Assembly: GCF_008153345.1 (NCBI RefSeq)
Contig: NZ_CP042818.1
Coordinates: forward strand, 2,815,001-2,879,000
Source: Treponema phagedenis
Lineage (GTDB): Bacteria; Spirochaetota; Spirochaetia; Treponematales; Treponemataceae
Direction of reading: 5' to 3'
Length of the DNA stretch: 64,000 bases
Under the pieces are notes generated by a model, which did not search any database, was not told the origin of the DNA, and was given only the letters and a program-made list of their open reading frames with translations. The translations under genes were made by a program, and so were the position numbers. Shown piece by piece: positions 51,185 to 61,560 of the stretch (the stretch's first letter is position 1; the number at the start of each line of letters is the position of its first letter).

Positions 51185-52669
51185 CTATTCGGCTTGGAGT
51201 TTTTTATTTACGAGGTCCGTTGCCTGTTGCGGGTTTGCTTTGCCTTTTGATTTTTTCATAACCTGCCCCATGAGCCAGCCTGCAACGTTTGTTTTTCCGT
51301 TTTTCCAATCTTTGATTGCTTGCGGGTTTTCAGTAAAAACCTGCGAAACAATGGTTTCGATAAAAGCGGAATCGCTGATTTGCTCCATGCCTTTTTCAGC
51401 AATGATGGCGTTCGGCGCTTTGCCGGTGGCAAGCATTTCCGCAAACACTTCCTTCGCCTGCTTGCCGGTAATTTTTTGCCCGTCAATCGCGTTTACTAAT
51501 TCGGCAAGCATCGGCGGCGTAAAGGGAAGTTCTTTCAACGAAATATTTTTTTCGTTCAACACCGCAAGCACTTCCGCTAAAATCCAGTTCGCTGTTTTTT
51601 TCGGATCATGGGCGGATTTCACCGCCTGTTCAAACCAGTCGGCAAGCTCTTTTTCCGCAGTCAAAGTTTGCACATCAAAGGCAGAAAGGTTATATTCTTT
51701 TTGGAAACGCTCGCGCTTTGCCGCAGGAAGTTCCCCGACAGACTCTATCGTCGATTGAATATAGCCCTTGCTAAGCCGCAGCGGTTTAACATCGGGCTCC
51801 CGCATAAAGCGGTAATCAATCATCGAGTTTTTGGTTCTTTGAATAACCGTTTTTCCGTTCGGCTCGTCCCAACCCATTGTGCGTTTAAAGCCGTCGGAGT
51901 ATAGCTGACGGTCTGTTTGGAATTCTTCAAGCTGGCGTTTAACTTCGTATGCGCACGCATCGCGAACCGCCCTGAATGAGTTCATATTTTTTATTTCGGA
52001 AATCGGCGTGCGGTATTCTTTGCCGTTTTCGATAATTTTTAAGTTAATATTTGCATCGCAGCGCATCGCCCCTTCTTCAAGGTTGCCGTCGGTAACGCCG
52101 ATGAATTTCAAAATCTCCCGCACTGTTTGCATGTACTGAGCAGCTTCCTCAGGGCTTTTCATATCGGGTTTTGAGACAATCTCGATTAACGGAACGCCGC
52201 AGCGGTTATAATCAATATAGCTGTGCGCACCCTCAATATGCAAACTCTTACCGACATCCTCTTCCAAATGAATACGCTCAACGCGTATGTTCCGAGTAAC
52301 AGGTTTTCCCTCGGCATCCTGTTCGGTAATTTCCACTACTCCGTTTTCGCAGAGCGGAATATCATACTGAGTAATTTGATAGCCCTTTACGAGGTCGGGA
52401 TAAAAATAATGCTTGCGGTCAAATTTGCTTTCAGCGTTAATAGTACACCCAAGGGCGGCGCCCGCTTTAATGCCGAGCCGCACATATTCTTCGCTGATAA
52501 CCGGCAATGCCCCCGGCAACCCGAGACAGACCGGGCACACGCGGGTATTCGGCATGCCGCCATATCTATTTTCGCACGAGCAAAACGCCTTTGTTTTGGT
52601 TAATAATTGACAATGTATTTCGCAGCCGATAATAACTTCGTACTCTAATCCGTTTTCTGTTTTATTCAT
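51185..52669 (-). CDS. gatB: Asp-tRNA(Asn)/Glu-tRNA(Gln) amidotransferase subunit B
   Basis: GatB binds the misacylated tRNA and activates the Glu/Asp side chain for transamidation. The 494-residue protein has the family's N-terminal block [67 protein letters not shown] and [17 protein letters not shown], then the C-terminal tail domain (YqeY-like, [29 protein letters not shown]). It overlaps gatA by 4 nt and ends the gatCAB operon. Full length, with nothing missing. Confidence 0.97.
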   Translation of the reverse strand: MNKTENGLEYEVIIGCEIHCQLLTKTKAFCSCENRYGGMPNTRVCPVCLGLPGALPVISEEYVRLGIKAGAALGCTINAESKFDRKHYFYPDLVKGYQITQYDIPLCENGVVEITEQDAEGKPVTRNIRVERIHLEEDVGKSLHIEGAHSYIDYNRCGVPLIEIVSKPDMKSPEEAAQYMQTVREILKFIGVTDGNLEEGAMRCDANINLKIIENGKEYRTPISEIKNMNSFRAVRDACAYEVKRQLEEFQTDRQLYSDGFKRTMGWDEPNGKTVIQRTKNSMIDYRFMREPDVKPLRLSKGYIQSTIESVGELPAAKRERFQKEYNLSAFDVQTLTAEKELADWFEQAVKSAHDPKKTANWILAEVLAVLNEKNISLKELPFTPPMLAELVNAIDGQKITGKQAKEVFAEMLATGKAPNAIIAEKGMEQISDSAFIETIVSQVFTENPQAIKDWKNGKTNVAGWLMGQVMKKSKGKANPQQATDLVNKKLQAE

Positions 52670-54123
52670 TTGTGCTCAATCTCCCATGTTTTTGCCAACC
52701 GAAGAATGTTTTTTTCGTCAAAATGTTTTCCGACTATCTGCATTCCGATCGGCAAGCCGTTTTCGGTCATTCCGGAAGGAACCGATACAGAGGGAACCCG
52801 CGCAAGGTTTACAAAGGTAGTAAATAAATCGGAAAGATACATTGTTACGGGGTCATTTATTTTTTCGCCTAATTTGAATGCGGGTGTCGGCGCAGTCGGA
52901 CTGCAAATAAAATCATAGTGCCGCAGAGTCTCGGAGGTTTCCCGCTCAATTCGGGCGCGGACATGTAAACTTTTTTCGTAACAATCTCCCGAAAAATGAT
53001 GAGACAGCACATAGTTTCCGGTAATAATCCGCCGTTTTACCTCGGGGCCGAAACCGTCGGAACGGGTGGCAATGTATAATTCATCATACCCTTTTCCCGG
53101 GTCTTCACGCAGTCCATAACGGATACCGTCAAAGCGCATCAGATTGCTTGCAGCTTCAGAAACGGCAATCACATAATAAACCGGCACCGCCGCATCCAAC
53201 ACAGGCAAGTCTATTTCCTGCGTTTGAACTCCGCTCATGCGGAGCCAATCAAAAAAATCCACCATTGCCTTTGAAACATCGGCGGCAAGCGCCTTTTGGT
53301 GAATAAATTCTTTGGGCAAGGCAACCTTGATATTTTTCAATTCTTCTTTTGAAAACGGCTGTATGGAGCTTAAACCGGCAAAATCAATATCGGCGCTTGT
53401 TTCATCGCGCGCATCCTTGCCCACCATAACGGAAAGCGCAAGAGCGATATCGTCGGCGCTTTTTGCAAAAAGCCCTACCTGATCAAGCGAGGAACCAAAG
53501 GCGACAACGCCGTATCTGCTTAAAGTGCCGTAGGTTGGCTTTAAGCCATACAATCCGCAGTACGAGGCGGGCAAACGCACCGAGCCGCCCGTTTCGGTAC
53601 CAAGCGAAAGAGGCGCCTGACTGCCGGCAACAACCGCTGCGGAACCGCCCGAACTTCCGCCCGTGGTGCGGCTCCTGTCAATCGGATTTCGTGACGGGCC
53701 GTATATCGAGTATTCCGTCGAAGACCCCATTGCAAACTCATCCATATTGGTGCGCCCGATCGGTATTGCACCCGCTGCGAGCAGCCGCTCAATAACAGTT
53801 GCGTTAAAAGGCGCCGTATATCCTTGCAAAATCTTGCTGCAACAGGTACACGCCTCGCCCTTAATCGAAATATTATCTTTTACCGCAAAAGGCAGCCCCA
53901 AAAGCGGCTTATCCGCCGCACCGCCGGAACCTCGCTCCTCATCGGCCTTTTTCGCCTTCTCCTCCGCATCGGAGAAAAACTCTATAAACCCGTTTAAGGG
54001 AAGATCGTTTTTTGCATCATCCTCATACGCTTTTTTAAAAGCCTGCACTATTTCCAAAGAGCTTAACTCCCGCGAATCGAGTTTTTGTTTAAGCTCGCTA
54101 AAATTCAAATTACAAATATCCAT
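52666..54123 (-). CDS. gatA: Asp-tRNA(Asn)/Glu-tRNA(Gln) amidotransferase subunit A
   Basis: GatA is the glutaminase of the complex and supplies ammonia to GatB. The 485-residue amidase-signature protein carries Lys82 (FAVKDNI), the Gly/Ser-rich segment [15 protein letters not shown] with the cis-Ser, and Ser181 in [13 protein letters not shown]; this is the complete Ser-cisSer-Lys triad. It starts 9 nt after gatC and overlaps gatB by 4 nt. Presence of GatCAB usually means that GlnRS or AsnRS is missing from the organism; neither gene is in the window. Confidence 0.97.
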   Translation of the reverse strand: MDICNLNFSELKQKLDSRELSSLEIVQAFKKAYEDDAKNDLPLNGFIEFFSDAEEKAKKADEERGSGGAADKPLLGLPFAVKDNISIKGEACTCCSKILQGYTAPFNATVIERLLAAGAIPIGRTNMDEFAMGSSTEYSIYGPSRNPIDRSRTTGGSSGGSAAVVAGSQAPLSLGTETGGSVRLPASYCGLYGLKPTYGTLSRYGVVAFGSSLDQVGLFAKSADDIALALSVMVGKDARDETSADIDFAGLSSIQPFSKEELKNIKVALPKEFIHQKALAADVSKAMVDFFDWLRMSGVQTQEIDLPVLDAAVPVYYVIAVSEAASNLMRFDGIRYGLREDPGKGYDELYIATRSDGFGPEVKRRIITGNYVLSHHFSGDCYEKSLHVRARIERETSETLRHYDFICSPTAPTPAFKLGEKINDPVTMYLSDLFTTFVNLARVPSVSVPSGMTENGLPIGMQIVGKHFDEKNILRLAKTWEIEHK

Positions 54124-54132
54124 ACGTAACCC

Positions 54133-54438
54133 CTAAGCCCCGCTTCCCAAAACTTTCGGCACACGGAAATAGCCGTCCATATATTCGGGAGTCATTTTCT
54201 TTAATCCGCTTTGATCAATGCCCTGTTTTATAACATCCGAGCGAAGCTGTGTTTCCGTTTGCACATTCTCATCGCAAAGTTTTTGGTCGGGCTCATCATA
54301 TTTTGATAAAACATCAAAATACTGCACAATTTGTTCAACTTGTCGAGCGGTTTCTTCGCGGTTTGCATCATCTGCTGAAAGGCGGGATAAATACAAAAGA
54401 TTATCAAAGATTTCAGGTGTAATTTTATGTTTTTCCAT
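54133..54438 (-). CDS. gatC: Asp-tRNA(Asn)/Glu-tRNA(Gln) amidotransferase subunit C
   Basis: The 101-residue GatC stabilises the GatA-GatB complex. It shows the family's N-terminal helices (ITPEIFDNLLYLSRLSADDANREETARQVEQIVQYFDVLSKYD) and the extended C-terminal belt ending FRVPKVLGSGA. AAGGA lies upstream, and gatA follows after 9 nt, so it is the first gene of the operon. Confidence 0.92.
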   Translation of the reverse strand: MEKHKITPEIFDNLLYLSRLSADDANREETARQVEQIVQYFDVLSKYDEPDQKLCDENVQTETQLRSDVIKQGIDQSGLKKMTPEYMDGYFRVPKVLGSGA

Positions 54439-54594
54439 TTTGAAAAATCCTTACAAAAAACTGAGGATCGCACAAAATACTATATCTTTTGCGCGTGTTT
54501 TACTATACCAAAAAAAGGTATTTTATGGAAGATGATTATTTTAGGAATCACGGCGTCCGCCGCAAATGAAAAACAGCGGCATCCTAATACCGTC

Positions 54595-54985
54595 AGAAAA
54601 CAACCCCGACTCTTTCAAATAAAACGAGTCCGACCCAACGATTTAGTTTAAAATCTTCTATTGTATCGGTGTAATAATGCAACATTATTTTGATATCATC
54701 AATAATAAAAAGAGTCCGACACAACGGTTTGGTTTTGACGTCCTTGTCAAAACCAAACCTATGAGTTTGAAAACTCCTGTTTATATAGCTGTGGTAGTTT
54801 TCAAACTCAATTCTGCTTGGAACCACGGGCGTCCGTGCCCGTTCTGAGTTTTGCCGTCCGTGGCAAAATTATACCTTGCAAATTTAAAAACTCCGAGTAT
54901 GCTGCGGTAGTTTTCAAATATCGTTTGAAATCAGTACTCAAAAGTCAGGTTCAATGGGCACAGCCCTTTATTCATGTGTAAGGCT
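54595..54985 (-). repeat. Composite palindromic element, copy 12, with GC-rich remnant
   Basis: A right end CAACATTATTTTGATATCATC (about 54682) is followed by AATAAAAAGAGTCCGACAC and TTTTGACGTCCTTGTCAAAA (54733-54752). Next come GAGTTTGAAAACTCC..GTAGTTTTCAAACTC, ACGGGC/GCCCGT (54825-54842) and TTTTGCCGTCCGTGGCAAAA. A partial GGGCACAGCCCTT hairpin and CATGTGTAAGGC lie at 54955-54985. No gene is supported in this gap. Confidence 0.72.
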
Positions 54986-55008
54986 TGCGAATAACTATTG
55001 CCTGCTTC

Positions 55009-55036
55009 TTCAAAAGAGTATAGAATACTGTATAAT
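55009..55036 (+). promoter_or_regulatory. Promoter of the SDR gene
   Basis: TTCAAA (55009-55014), 16 nt, TATAAT (55031-55036), then GGGAGGT 4 nt before the ATG at 55054. Normal leader with a strong ribosome-binding site. Confidence 0.62.
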
Positions 55037-55053
55037 ATCGATGGGAGGTAAAT

Positions 55054-55815
55054 ATGAGATTCAAAAACAAAGTAGTTGTTGTTACTGGAGCAAGTTCCAG
55101 TATGGGAAGAAAGATTGCGCTTGATTTTGCAAAAGAAGGAGCCCTTGTCGTAGTTGTTGCACGAAGAGCCGAGCGGCTTGAAGAATTAAAAAACGAAGCC
55201 AAGGGACTTGAAGGAAAAATCCTTCCGTATCCGGGCGATATCAGTAAAGATGAAGTCATTGAAGGTATGATTGATTTTGCCGTTAAAGAAGGCGGAAAAA
55301 TTGATGTGCTTGTAAATAATGCCGGAATTATGGATGAGTTCAAACCTGTTGCAGAAATCACTCGTGAGCTTTACGAAAAGATTCTGAATGTTAATCTTTA
55401 CGGACCGCTTATGGCAACAAAAAAAGCTGTGTCTGAAATGCTTAAACAAGCAGACGGAGGAAACATCGTAAACATTGCCTCAATCGGCGGAACAAACGGT
55501 GCCAGAGCCGGTGCGATTTATACCGCATCTAAACATGCAATAGTGGGTATTACAAAAAACACGGCATACATGTATACACATAAAAAAATCAGATGCAATG
55601 TCATTTGTCCCGGCGGCGTCGACACCGAAGTAATGGACAGCCAAAAGAATTTAAGTCAGTTCGGACTTGAAAGAGTTATGGCGGGCTTAGACTCCACGAT
55701 AACACCCGGGAAGGTAGAAGATATTTCCGCCGCCGCTTTATTCTTGGCGAGCGATGAATCAAAGTTTACAAACGGAGCAGTTCTGGTTGTTGACGGAGGC
55801 GTTTCCGCAAATTAA
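55054..55815 (+). CDS. Short-chain dehydrogenase/reductase (FabG-like)
   Basis: The 253-residue classical SDR has the cofactor motif VTGASSSMGRKIA (TGxxxxxG, residues 9-21), NNAGIMDEF, the catalytic Ser in NIASIGG and the YTASK Tyr/Lys pair (near 154-158), and the C-terminal FTNGAVLVVDGGVSAN typical of 3-oxoacyl-ACP-reductase-like members. The residue pattern after the second strand (VARRAERL) suggests NADP(H). It is monocistronic and flanked on both sides by repeat elements, so gene context gives no substrate. A role outside fatty acid synthesis is as likely as FabG proper. Confidence 0.88.
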   Translation: MRFKNKVVVVTGASSSMGRKIALDFAKEGALVVVVARRAERLEELKNEAKGLEGKILPYPGDISKDEVIEGMIDFAVKEGGKIDVLVNNAGIMDEFKPVAEITRELYEKILNVNLYGPLMATKKAVSEMLKQADGGNIVNIASIGGTNGARAGAIYTASKHAIVGITKNTAYMYTHKKIRCNVICPGGVDTEVMDSQKNLSQFGLERVMAGLDSTITPGKVEDISAAALFLASDESKFTNGAVLVVDGGVSAN

Positions 55816-55827
55816 TTTTTACTAACG

Positions 55828-56215
55828 GTTCGTGAACACCGGTTTGGTTTTGACGTCCTTGTCAAAACCAAACCTGCGAGTTTTAAAGCTTTGCAAATAG
55901 TTTTGCTTTAAAACGTCGCTTCTGCATGGAACCACGGGCGTCCGTGACGGTTCTGAGTTTTTGACGTCCATGTCAAAACCAAACCTGCGAGTTTTAAAGC
56001 TTTACAAATTACTTTGCTTTAAAACATCGTTTCTGCGTGGAACCACCGCCACGCCCTGATTTTTAGTATTCTTGATTAAATCAGTGCTGCGAGTTTAAAA
56101 GCTTCTATTATAAAAGAGTCCGACACGGCGCAACGGCAGGCAATTTACCATCGGAATGTTGAATCCGCAAGTCATTATTGTCGTTTCCTCGATTAACATA
56201 GCAGCTCGTTAATTA
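55828..56215 (-). repeat. Composite palindromic element, copy 13
   Basis: Read on the minus strand the left end is at about 56205-56240 (TTAATTACAGAATC on the plus strand). Modules include two TTTTGAC/GTCAAAA hairpins (55848, 55972), two GTTTTAAAGC..GCTTTAAAAC hairpins, ACGGGC-type arms, AAAAGAGTCCGACACGG and TTTACCATCGGAATG (about 56142). At about 56060 the stretch TTTTTAGTATTCTTGATTAAATCAGTGCTGCG recurs inverted in copy 14 at about 58994-59030. The right end is not visible. Confidence 0.7.
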
Positions 56216-56326
56216 CAGAATCTTGTACCGGTTATACGCACAGCAGAAAATCTATACGGACTCGCTTCTATTCAACATATTTTTTTTTCTATATAATGGC
56301 TTTGAAAAATTTTTATCGGAGTGGTT

Positions 56327-57130
56327 ATGATAGAGATTACCAACATTTCAAAGACATACGGAAATTCAAAAGTTAAGGCAGTCGATACTATTTCAGTACA
56401 GGTACGCAGCGGCGAGATTTTCGGATTTCTCGGGCCGAACGGTTCGGGAAAAACAACAACGATTAAAATGATAACCGGAGTGCTCAATCCCGATTCGGGA
56501 CAAATACTTGTTGACGGCATTGATATTGCCGAAAATCCCATGGAAGCAAAAAAAAGAATAGGCTATGTAAGCGATAATCCCGAACTTTTTTCTCAGCTGA
56601 AGGCGGTGGAATATCTTAATTTTGTCGGCGATGTATACGGTGTGCCAACAGATCTGCGGCAAGAACGAGTGGAACGCTATGCGAGCCTTTTTGAAATAAA
56701 CGAAGTTTTAAACAGCAGCATCGGGAGTTTTTCTCACGGGATGAAACAAAAACTTTTGATTACTGCAAGCCTCTTACCCGATCCGGCGGTTTGGATTCTT
56801 GATGAGCCGATGGTCGGCTTGGATCCAAAATCCGCATTTCAATTAAAAGAGATTATGAGAGAGATGGCAAATGCGGGCAAGTCGGTGTTCTTTTCCACGC
56901 ATGTGATGGAAGTTGCGGAAAAACTTTGTGACAGACTTTCGATAATCAGCGCAGGAAAAATAATGTTTGAAGGAACGCTGCAAGAATTGCGGGAGACGCG
57001 CGGGGAAAACAGTTCTTTGGAAAAATTATTTTTGGAATTGGTTGATACGGATCGACTTTCCTCATTCGGAAATTCGGATTCAGCATTTGATAATGAAAAC
57101 CCCGAAAATGATCCTAAAAAAGACAAGTAA
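56327..57130 (+). CDS. ABC transporter ATP-binding protein
   Basis: From the ATG at 56327 (an in-frame GTG lies at 56321; TATAAT at 56292 and GGAG at 56319 precede) the protein has 267 residues. It has Walker A GPNGSGKTTT, a Q-loop, an unusual signature FSHGMKQKLLIT, Walker B VWILDEPMVGLDP and the H-loop FFSTHVMEVAEK. It matches drug/peptide-exporter ATPases of the ABC-2 type. The acidic C-terminal extension (DTDRLSSFGNSDSAFDNENPENDPKKDK) is unusual. The permease gene starts 13 nt later, and the two should form one transporter. The substrate is unknown. Confidence 0.9.
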   Translation: MIEITNISKTYGNSKVKAVDTISVQVRSGEIFGFLGPNGSGKTTTIKMITGVLNPDSGQILVDGIDIAENPMEAKKRIGYVSDNPELFSQLKAVEYLNFVGDVYGVPTDLRQERVERYASLFEINEVLNSSIGSFSHGMKQKLLITASLLPDPAVWILDEPMVGLDPKSAFQLKEIMREMANAGKSVFFSTHVMEVAEKLCDRLSIISAGKIMFEGTLQELRETRGENSSLEKLFLELVDTDRLSSFGNSDSAFDNENPENDPKKDK

Positions 57131-57142
57131 AAGAGCGGCGAT

Positions 57143-58831
57143 ATGAAAGTATTTTTTAGATTAGTTAAAATATATTTAGCCTCAACATTTAATTTTAAAA
57201 ATTTAAAAGAGCAGATAAAAAAGAAAAAGAAAGGACAACCGGGCGAAAAAACGTCCAAGCTAAAAGCATTCGGTATGATAATTCTTTTTGCATTATTGCT
57301 TGTAGCGCTCTTGTTTTTTTTCGGAGGAGCGGCTTACAGCTTATACACGACGGCAAAAGCGCTTCACAATATGAATCTTTTGTTTGAAATTTCAGCGGCG
57401 ATTATTTCCGTTTTTACACTTTTAATCGGATTTATGCTTACCACTTCCACGTATTATATCGGCGATATTGAAGAGCTTTTTTTGTCGATGCCGATTAAAC
57501 CGCGGGCTCTTTTCGGTGCAAAGTTTGCCGCAAATTCTGTAAACGGAATCCTTACCTCCGTTTCTTTTTTTGCGGTTCTTTCGATAATTTACGGGATATT
57601 CGAAAAGCCTCCATTTTTATTTTATGTTTATGCGCTTGTTTGCGCACTTGCCATACCGCTTCCGATGATTGCGCTTTGTTATTTTTTTAATATTCTAATC
57701 ATGCGGTTTACCAATTTTTTAAAAAACAAAAACCTCATTTTGACCGTCAACGGAATTATAGGTATGGGGTTTGCAATAGGATTTAATTATATTCTGCAAT
57801 CCGCAAAGGGAACTCCCGATGAAATTTTACAAACGCTTGCTTCGGGAACAGCGGCACTGCAAGATTTCGGCGCATATTATCCGCTGGTAAAATTTGTAGG
57901 AGTTGCTTTAACACAGCCTGTTTCTCTTTTCGGCTTTTTTTCGTTGTTTGGATTGCTGCTTGCCTCGATGGTGCTGCCCGTCTGTGTTATATTTTTTATG
58001 TCAAACATGTACGCAAAAAGTTTAATCGGTTTTGGTGAACATAGGGTCAAAAAACTTGAAGCAAAACACGTTTCTCAATATATCAAAAAAAAGATAAAGG
58101 CAGCACCGCTCCTTTATACCTGCGTAAAAAGAGAATTTAATATGATGAACAGAACGCCGATTTATCTTTTGAACGGCCCCTTATCGATTATCTTTTTACC
58201 GATTTTACTGATAGTTATTTTCAGCGCAAAAAACAACGGGTTAAAAATGTCTTCGGAAATTATGCAATTTATCGATACGAGTTCGGTATTTGTAATTACC
58301 GGTTTAGCCGCAGGCATCTTAGGCTCAATGACTAATATTGCGGATACCGCTGTTTCGAGGGATGCAAAATTTATTCCGATTATTAAAAGCTTTCCGATTG
58401 ATATAAAAATCTTTATGTACGCAAAGCTTATTCATGCAATGATTTTCGCTGTCTTTGCAACAATAATCATTGTAGGCTTTGCCGCCGTTTTTTTTAAATT
58501 AAGTATTTTATATATCATTTTTGCCTCTTTAATTTCGCTGGCTTTTTCTGCAATGCTTAATCTGGTTGGTTTGTTTTTAGATACCGCAAAACCGAAATTG
58601 CACTGGGATAATCCTGTAAGCGCAATGAAGCAAAACTTAAATGTTATGTTTGTGATGTTTTTTAATCTTATAATTATGGGAATTGCCATAGTCGTATTTT
58701 TTTTAAGCCGCAACACATATGATTGGGTACTTCTTATCTATTTTGCGGGCATTCCTGCGGCGGTTTTTTTCGTATTGCTCAAACCATACGGTATTTTTGC
58801 AGAAAACAAAATAGCTAAGATTGAGTTGTAA
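57143..58831 (+). CDS. ABC transporter permease (ABC-2-type exporter)
   Basis: The 562-residue membrane protein has about 12 hydrophobic segments arranged as two sets of six, with a Lys-rich cytoplasmic N-terminus (KEQIKKKKKGQPGEKTSK) and a charged central loop (FGEHRVKKLEAKHVSQYIKKKIKAAPLLYTCVKREFNMMNRTPIYLLNG). It resembles putative exporters encoded next to a single ATPase. It starts 13 nt after the ATPase stop, consistent with one complex. No substrate-binding protein or regulator is adjacent. Confidence 0.8.
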   Translation: MKVFFRLVKIYLASTFNFKNLKEQIKKKKKGQPGEKTSKLKAFGMIILFALLLVALLFFFGGAAYSLYTTAKALHNMNLLFEISAAIISVFTLLIGFMLTTSTYYIGDIEELFLSMPIKPRALFGAKFAANSVNGILTSVSFFAVLSIIYGIFEKPPFLFYVYALVCALAIPLPMIALCYFFNILIMRFTNFLKNKNLILTVNGIIGMGFAIGFNYILQSAKGTPDEILQTLASGTAALQDFGAYYPLVKFVGVALTQPVSLFGFFSLFGLLLASMVLPVCVIFFMSNMYAKSLIGFGEHRVKKLEAKHVSQYIKKKIKAAPLLYTCVKREFNMMNRTPIYLLNGPLSIIFLPILLIVIFSAKNNGLKMSSEIMQFIDTSSVFVITGLAAGILGSMTNIADTAVSRDAKFIPIIKSFPIDIKIFMYAKLIHAMIFAVFATIIIVGFAAVFFKLSILYIIFASLISLAFSAMLNLVGLFLDTAKPKLHWDNPVSAMKQNLNVMFVMFFNLIIMGIAIVVFFLSRNTYDWVLLIYFAGIPAAVFFVLLKPYGIFAENKIAKIEL

Positions 58832-58845
58832 AAGCAAGTACACCG

Positions 58846-59352
58846 TTCTGTAATTAGTCCAGCACAAGAGAGCAGCTCAGTACTACCGGATTTGCATTCC
58901 TATGGTAAATTACAATGGACGGCAAAACTCAGAACAATGTAAAACGATGTTTAAAAACTACCACACTGACATAAATAGGAGTTTTTAAACTCGCAGCACT
59001 GATTTAAGCAAGAATACTAAAAATAAGGGCGTGGCGGTGGTTCCATGCAGAAACGATGTTTTAAAAGCACAAACTTTTCCCAAGTGCTTTTAAAACTCGT
59101 GGTTTAGTTTTTGACACAGACGGCAAAACTCAGTACTGCCACGGATGGCAGTGGTTCCACGCAGAATTGAGTTTGAAAACTACCACAGCGTACTCGGAGT
59201 TTTCAAACTCATAGGTTTGGTTTTGACAAGGATGTCAAAACCAAACCGTTGTGTCGAACTCCTATTTTTTTAAATTTTTTCGATGTCTTTTTAAATAAAG
59301 CGTCGATAGTAAAAATATAATTGAGATATCAAAAGAATGTTTTATACCGTAT
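58846..59352 (+). repeat. Composite palindromic element, copy 14 (both ends present)
   Basis: The left end GTACACCGTTCTGTAATTAG (58847) and the right end TATCAAAAGAATGTTTTATACC (about 59331-59352) enclose CATTCCTATGGTAA and GTTTAAAAAC hairpins. They also enclose GTTTTAAAAGCAC..GTGCTTTTAAAAC, the third arm variant ACTGCC/GGCAGT (59135-59152), GAGTTTGAAAAC..GTTTTCAAACTC, and TTTTGACAAGGATGTCAAAA. This is one of the best complete copies. The rest of the gap (59353-59738) has a 67-codon open frame at 59501 that I do not support, and nothing else recognisable. Confidence 0.75.
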
Positions 59353-59738
59353 CGATAAAAGAAGTGTTTTTTCTGCGGTTTTTAATCTTAAATTTTACCG
59401 ATTTTCACACTAACCGAGACTCTGCATTACAGCTGAATTCCGGCCGGTATCCTTTTCTTCTCCGGTTTGTTTCAATTTTTGCAGCTAAAAACCGATAATA
59501 TTGGCAAGCAATACGATATGCGATATACTGGGGCGCAATTACAGGTACCGAATTCAAAAGCTTTCCATAGTATTGGGCTGGAAAGTCTATCGTGAGAAGT
59601 CAAAATCGCCGCAAAAACCTCATAAACAGAGTATTAAATGCGGATTTTACAAAAACATCAAAAAGATTTCTCTAACATACGCAGAAGTTTCGGAGCGCCA
59701 ATGATTCTTTCTTTTTATTTTAATTATGAGTGTGGTAA

Positions 59739-61469
59739 GTGAAACGAAATAGTCGGCTAAAAGTAGTATTTTTCTTTTTTTCTATTTTTTCTTGTCAGAG
59801 TTCAAAAGATGCGCCTGTCCCGATAGAACAAGCCGTTGTTGTACCCAAAAATGCAAAAGAAACAATACTAAAAACCCCCGACAAGGAAGAATTCATGGAG
59901 GAGCGGGCAAATCTTAATATACTGAGAAATATTCAAATAGGCTCCCCTTATTCATTTCGGAAAGCCGTAAAACAAATTCAAGAGGACAGTTTAGGTTTAA
60001 CAATAAATAATCGGCTTTACTTGCAGCTTATCACAAGGTTTATGCGTTATTTATACCCTTTTGAGCCGATTTCATGGAACACCCCCTTGTACACTGAAGA
60101 AAATGTGTTTTTAACCGCACTCAATAAAATTGAAAGCGGAGAATACCCGTATGAATTATCTGAAAATGATTTTCTTTCGTTGATCATTCCTCCTCTGCTT
60201 CTTACCGTTAAAAACATAACTATAAGCAAAACTCATTTAACCGATATTTTACACAGGATCCAGGCTGCACAAAAACTCATGCCGGAATCCGTGTTGCCGG
60301 CTTTTTTGCTCGGAAAATATTTTGAGCTGCAGGGAAGTTCTTCTAAAGCGGAAACCGCTTACCGACTGGCATGGGAAATAGCCCCCTCGTGTTACCCCGC
60401 AGGAATTCAGTATGCCCGATTTGCCGCTGCGGGAGGGAATACCGAACAGGCAAAAAGAATCGGCAATCAACTTTTACAAAGATTTCCGGACAATATCGAA
60501 ATTTTTCTATTACAAGCAGAAATCTATCTTAAATTAAAAGATTTAGATTCCGCAGAACCCTATATAATTGAAGTATTAAAGCGAAGACCTGAAAATACCG
60601 CAGCTTTATTACTGCGTATTCAAATTCTTATTGAAAGAAAAGAGTATCTTAAAGCAAATGCACTACTTGACGCCTATGCGACAAAAAACAGAACGGATAA
60701 AGAGTATCTTTTGTTTCGTGCAAGGGTTGCAAAAGAGTGGATAAAAAATTTTGCTTCCGCAAAAGCCTATATTGAGCAAGCATACCAATATTACCCTGAA
60801 AATATCAGTGTTTTACTCGCTTGCGCTGAAATTTGTTTTGATACCGGAGAAACCATTACGGGCATGGATGCAAACGATTTTATTACAACTATTTTAAAAA
60901 AAGATTCAGAGAACATGTTTGCGTTAAAGCTTTTAATAAAGAACGACATTGCACTGGAAAAATGGCAGCAAGCTATTCCGAGAGCCGAGCATTTAAATGC
61001 AAAATACCCCGGTGATGAAAATAGAGAATTGTTGATACAGGTATATATCGGTGCAGGCAACACGGAGAAAGCGGTTAACCTTGCGCGACAATTATATAAT
61101 GCAAGCGAAAATCCTTCCGATGCCCTTATTTCGTTATACTTGGAAACTCTTTATGCATCAAAAAATTTTCAACAAATTCGTTTCATTATTAATGGAAAAC
61201 TTGATTCCGCACGCTCACCGCTAAAATCTATACTATTATATTATCAGGCAATGCTCTCAACCTCGGAAGATTCAAAACTCGGACTTTTGCGTTCAAGCTT
61301 GCTTGCAAACCCGCGCAACAAGCCTTCCCTTTTTGCTATGTATACGTGGTATTATCGAAGGCAGGATTACCGAAAGGCACAGTACTATCTTCGGCAGCTT
61401 ATCGCCTTGGATCCAAGCAACCACTATTATGCAGACTTGGCAAAAAAACTTGAAACTATCATTGAGTAA
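59739..61469 (+). CDS. TPR-repeat lipoprotein
   Basis: The 576-residue product starts at a GTG. It has a basic start (MKRNSRLK), a Phe-rich signal and a spirochaetal-type lipobox IFSC (Cys19). After a linker, several tetratricopeptide repeats fill residues about 180-570 (for example SKAETAYRLAWEIAPSCYPAGIQYARFAA, DSAEPYIIEVLKRRPENTAALLLRIQILIE, YRKAQYYLRQLIALDPSNHYYADLAKKLE). It should act as a periplasmic or outer-membrane scaffold. The first 180 residues show no known domain. No clear ribosome-binding site is visible, so the start is provisional. Confidence 0.78.
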   Translation: MKRNSRLKVVFFFFSIFSCQSSKDAPVPIEQAVVVPKNAKETILKTPDKEEFMEERANLNILRNIQIGSPYSFRKAVKQIQEDSLGLTINNRLYLQLITRFMRYLYPFEPISWNTPLYTEENVFLTALNKIESGEYPYELSENDFLSLIIPPLLLTVKNITISKTHLTDILHRIQAAQKLMPESVLPAFLLGKYFELQGSSSKAETAYRLAWEIAPSCYPAGIQYARFAAAGGNTEQAKRIGNQLLQRFPDNIEIFLLQAEIYLKLKDLDSAEPYIIEVLKRRPENTAALLLRIQILIERKEYLKANALLDAYATKNRTDKEYLLFRARVAKEWIKNFASAKAYIEQAYQYYPENISVLLACAEICFDTGETITGMDANDFITTILKKDSENMFALKLLIKNDIALEKWQQAIPRAEHLNAKYPGDENRELLIQVYIGAGNTEKAVNLARQLYNASENPSDALISLYLETLYASKNFQQIRFIINGKLDSARSPLKSILLYYQAMLSTSEDSKLGLLRSSLLANPRNKPSLFAMYTWYYRRQDYRKAQYYLRQLIALDPSNHYYADLAKKLETIIE

Positions 61470-61560
61470 GTTTTCATATCCTATATCATTTATGTAAATA
61501 TCGATTCTATTTAACGATTGATACTGGATTTTTATTATAAAATAAATTAATATAATAATC

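Noticed and set aside
55054-55815. Assignment of the SDR as FabG of fatty acid synthesis
   Set aside because: The motifs fit the whole classical SDR family, and there are no other fatty-acid genes nearby.
59501-59704. 67-codon open frame between element copy 14 and the TPR gene
   Set aside because: No ribosome-binding site or promoter, unusual composition and no recognisable protein pattern.
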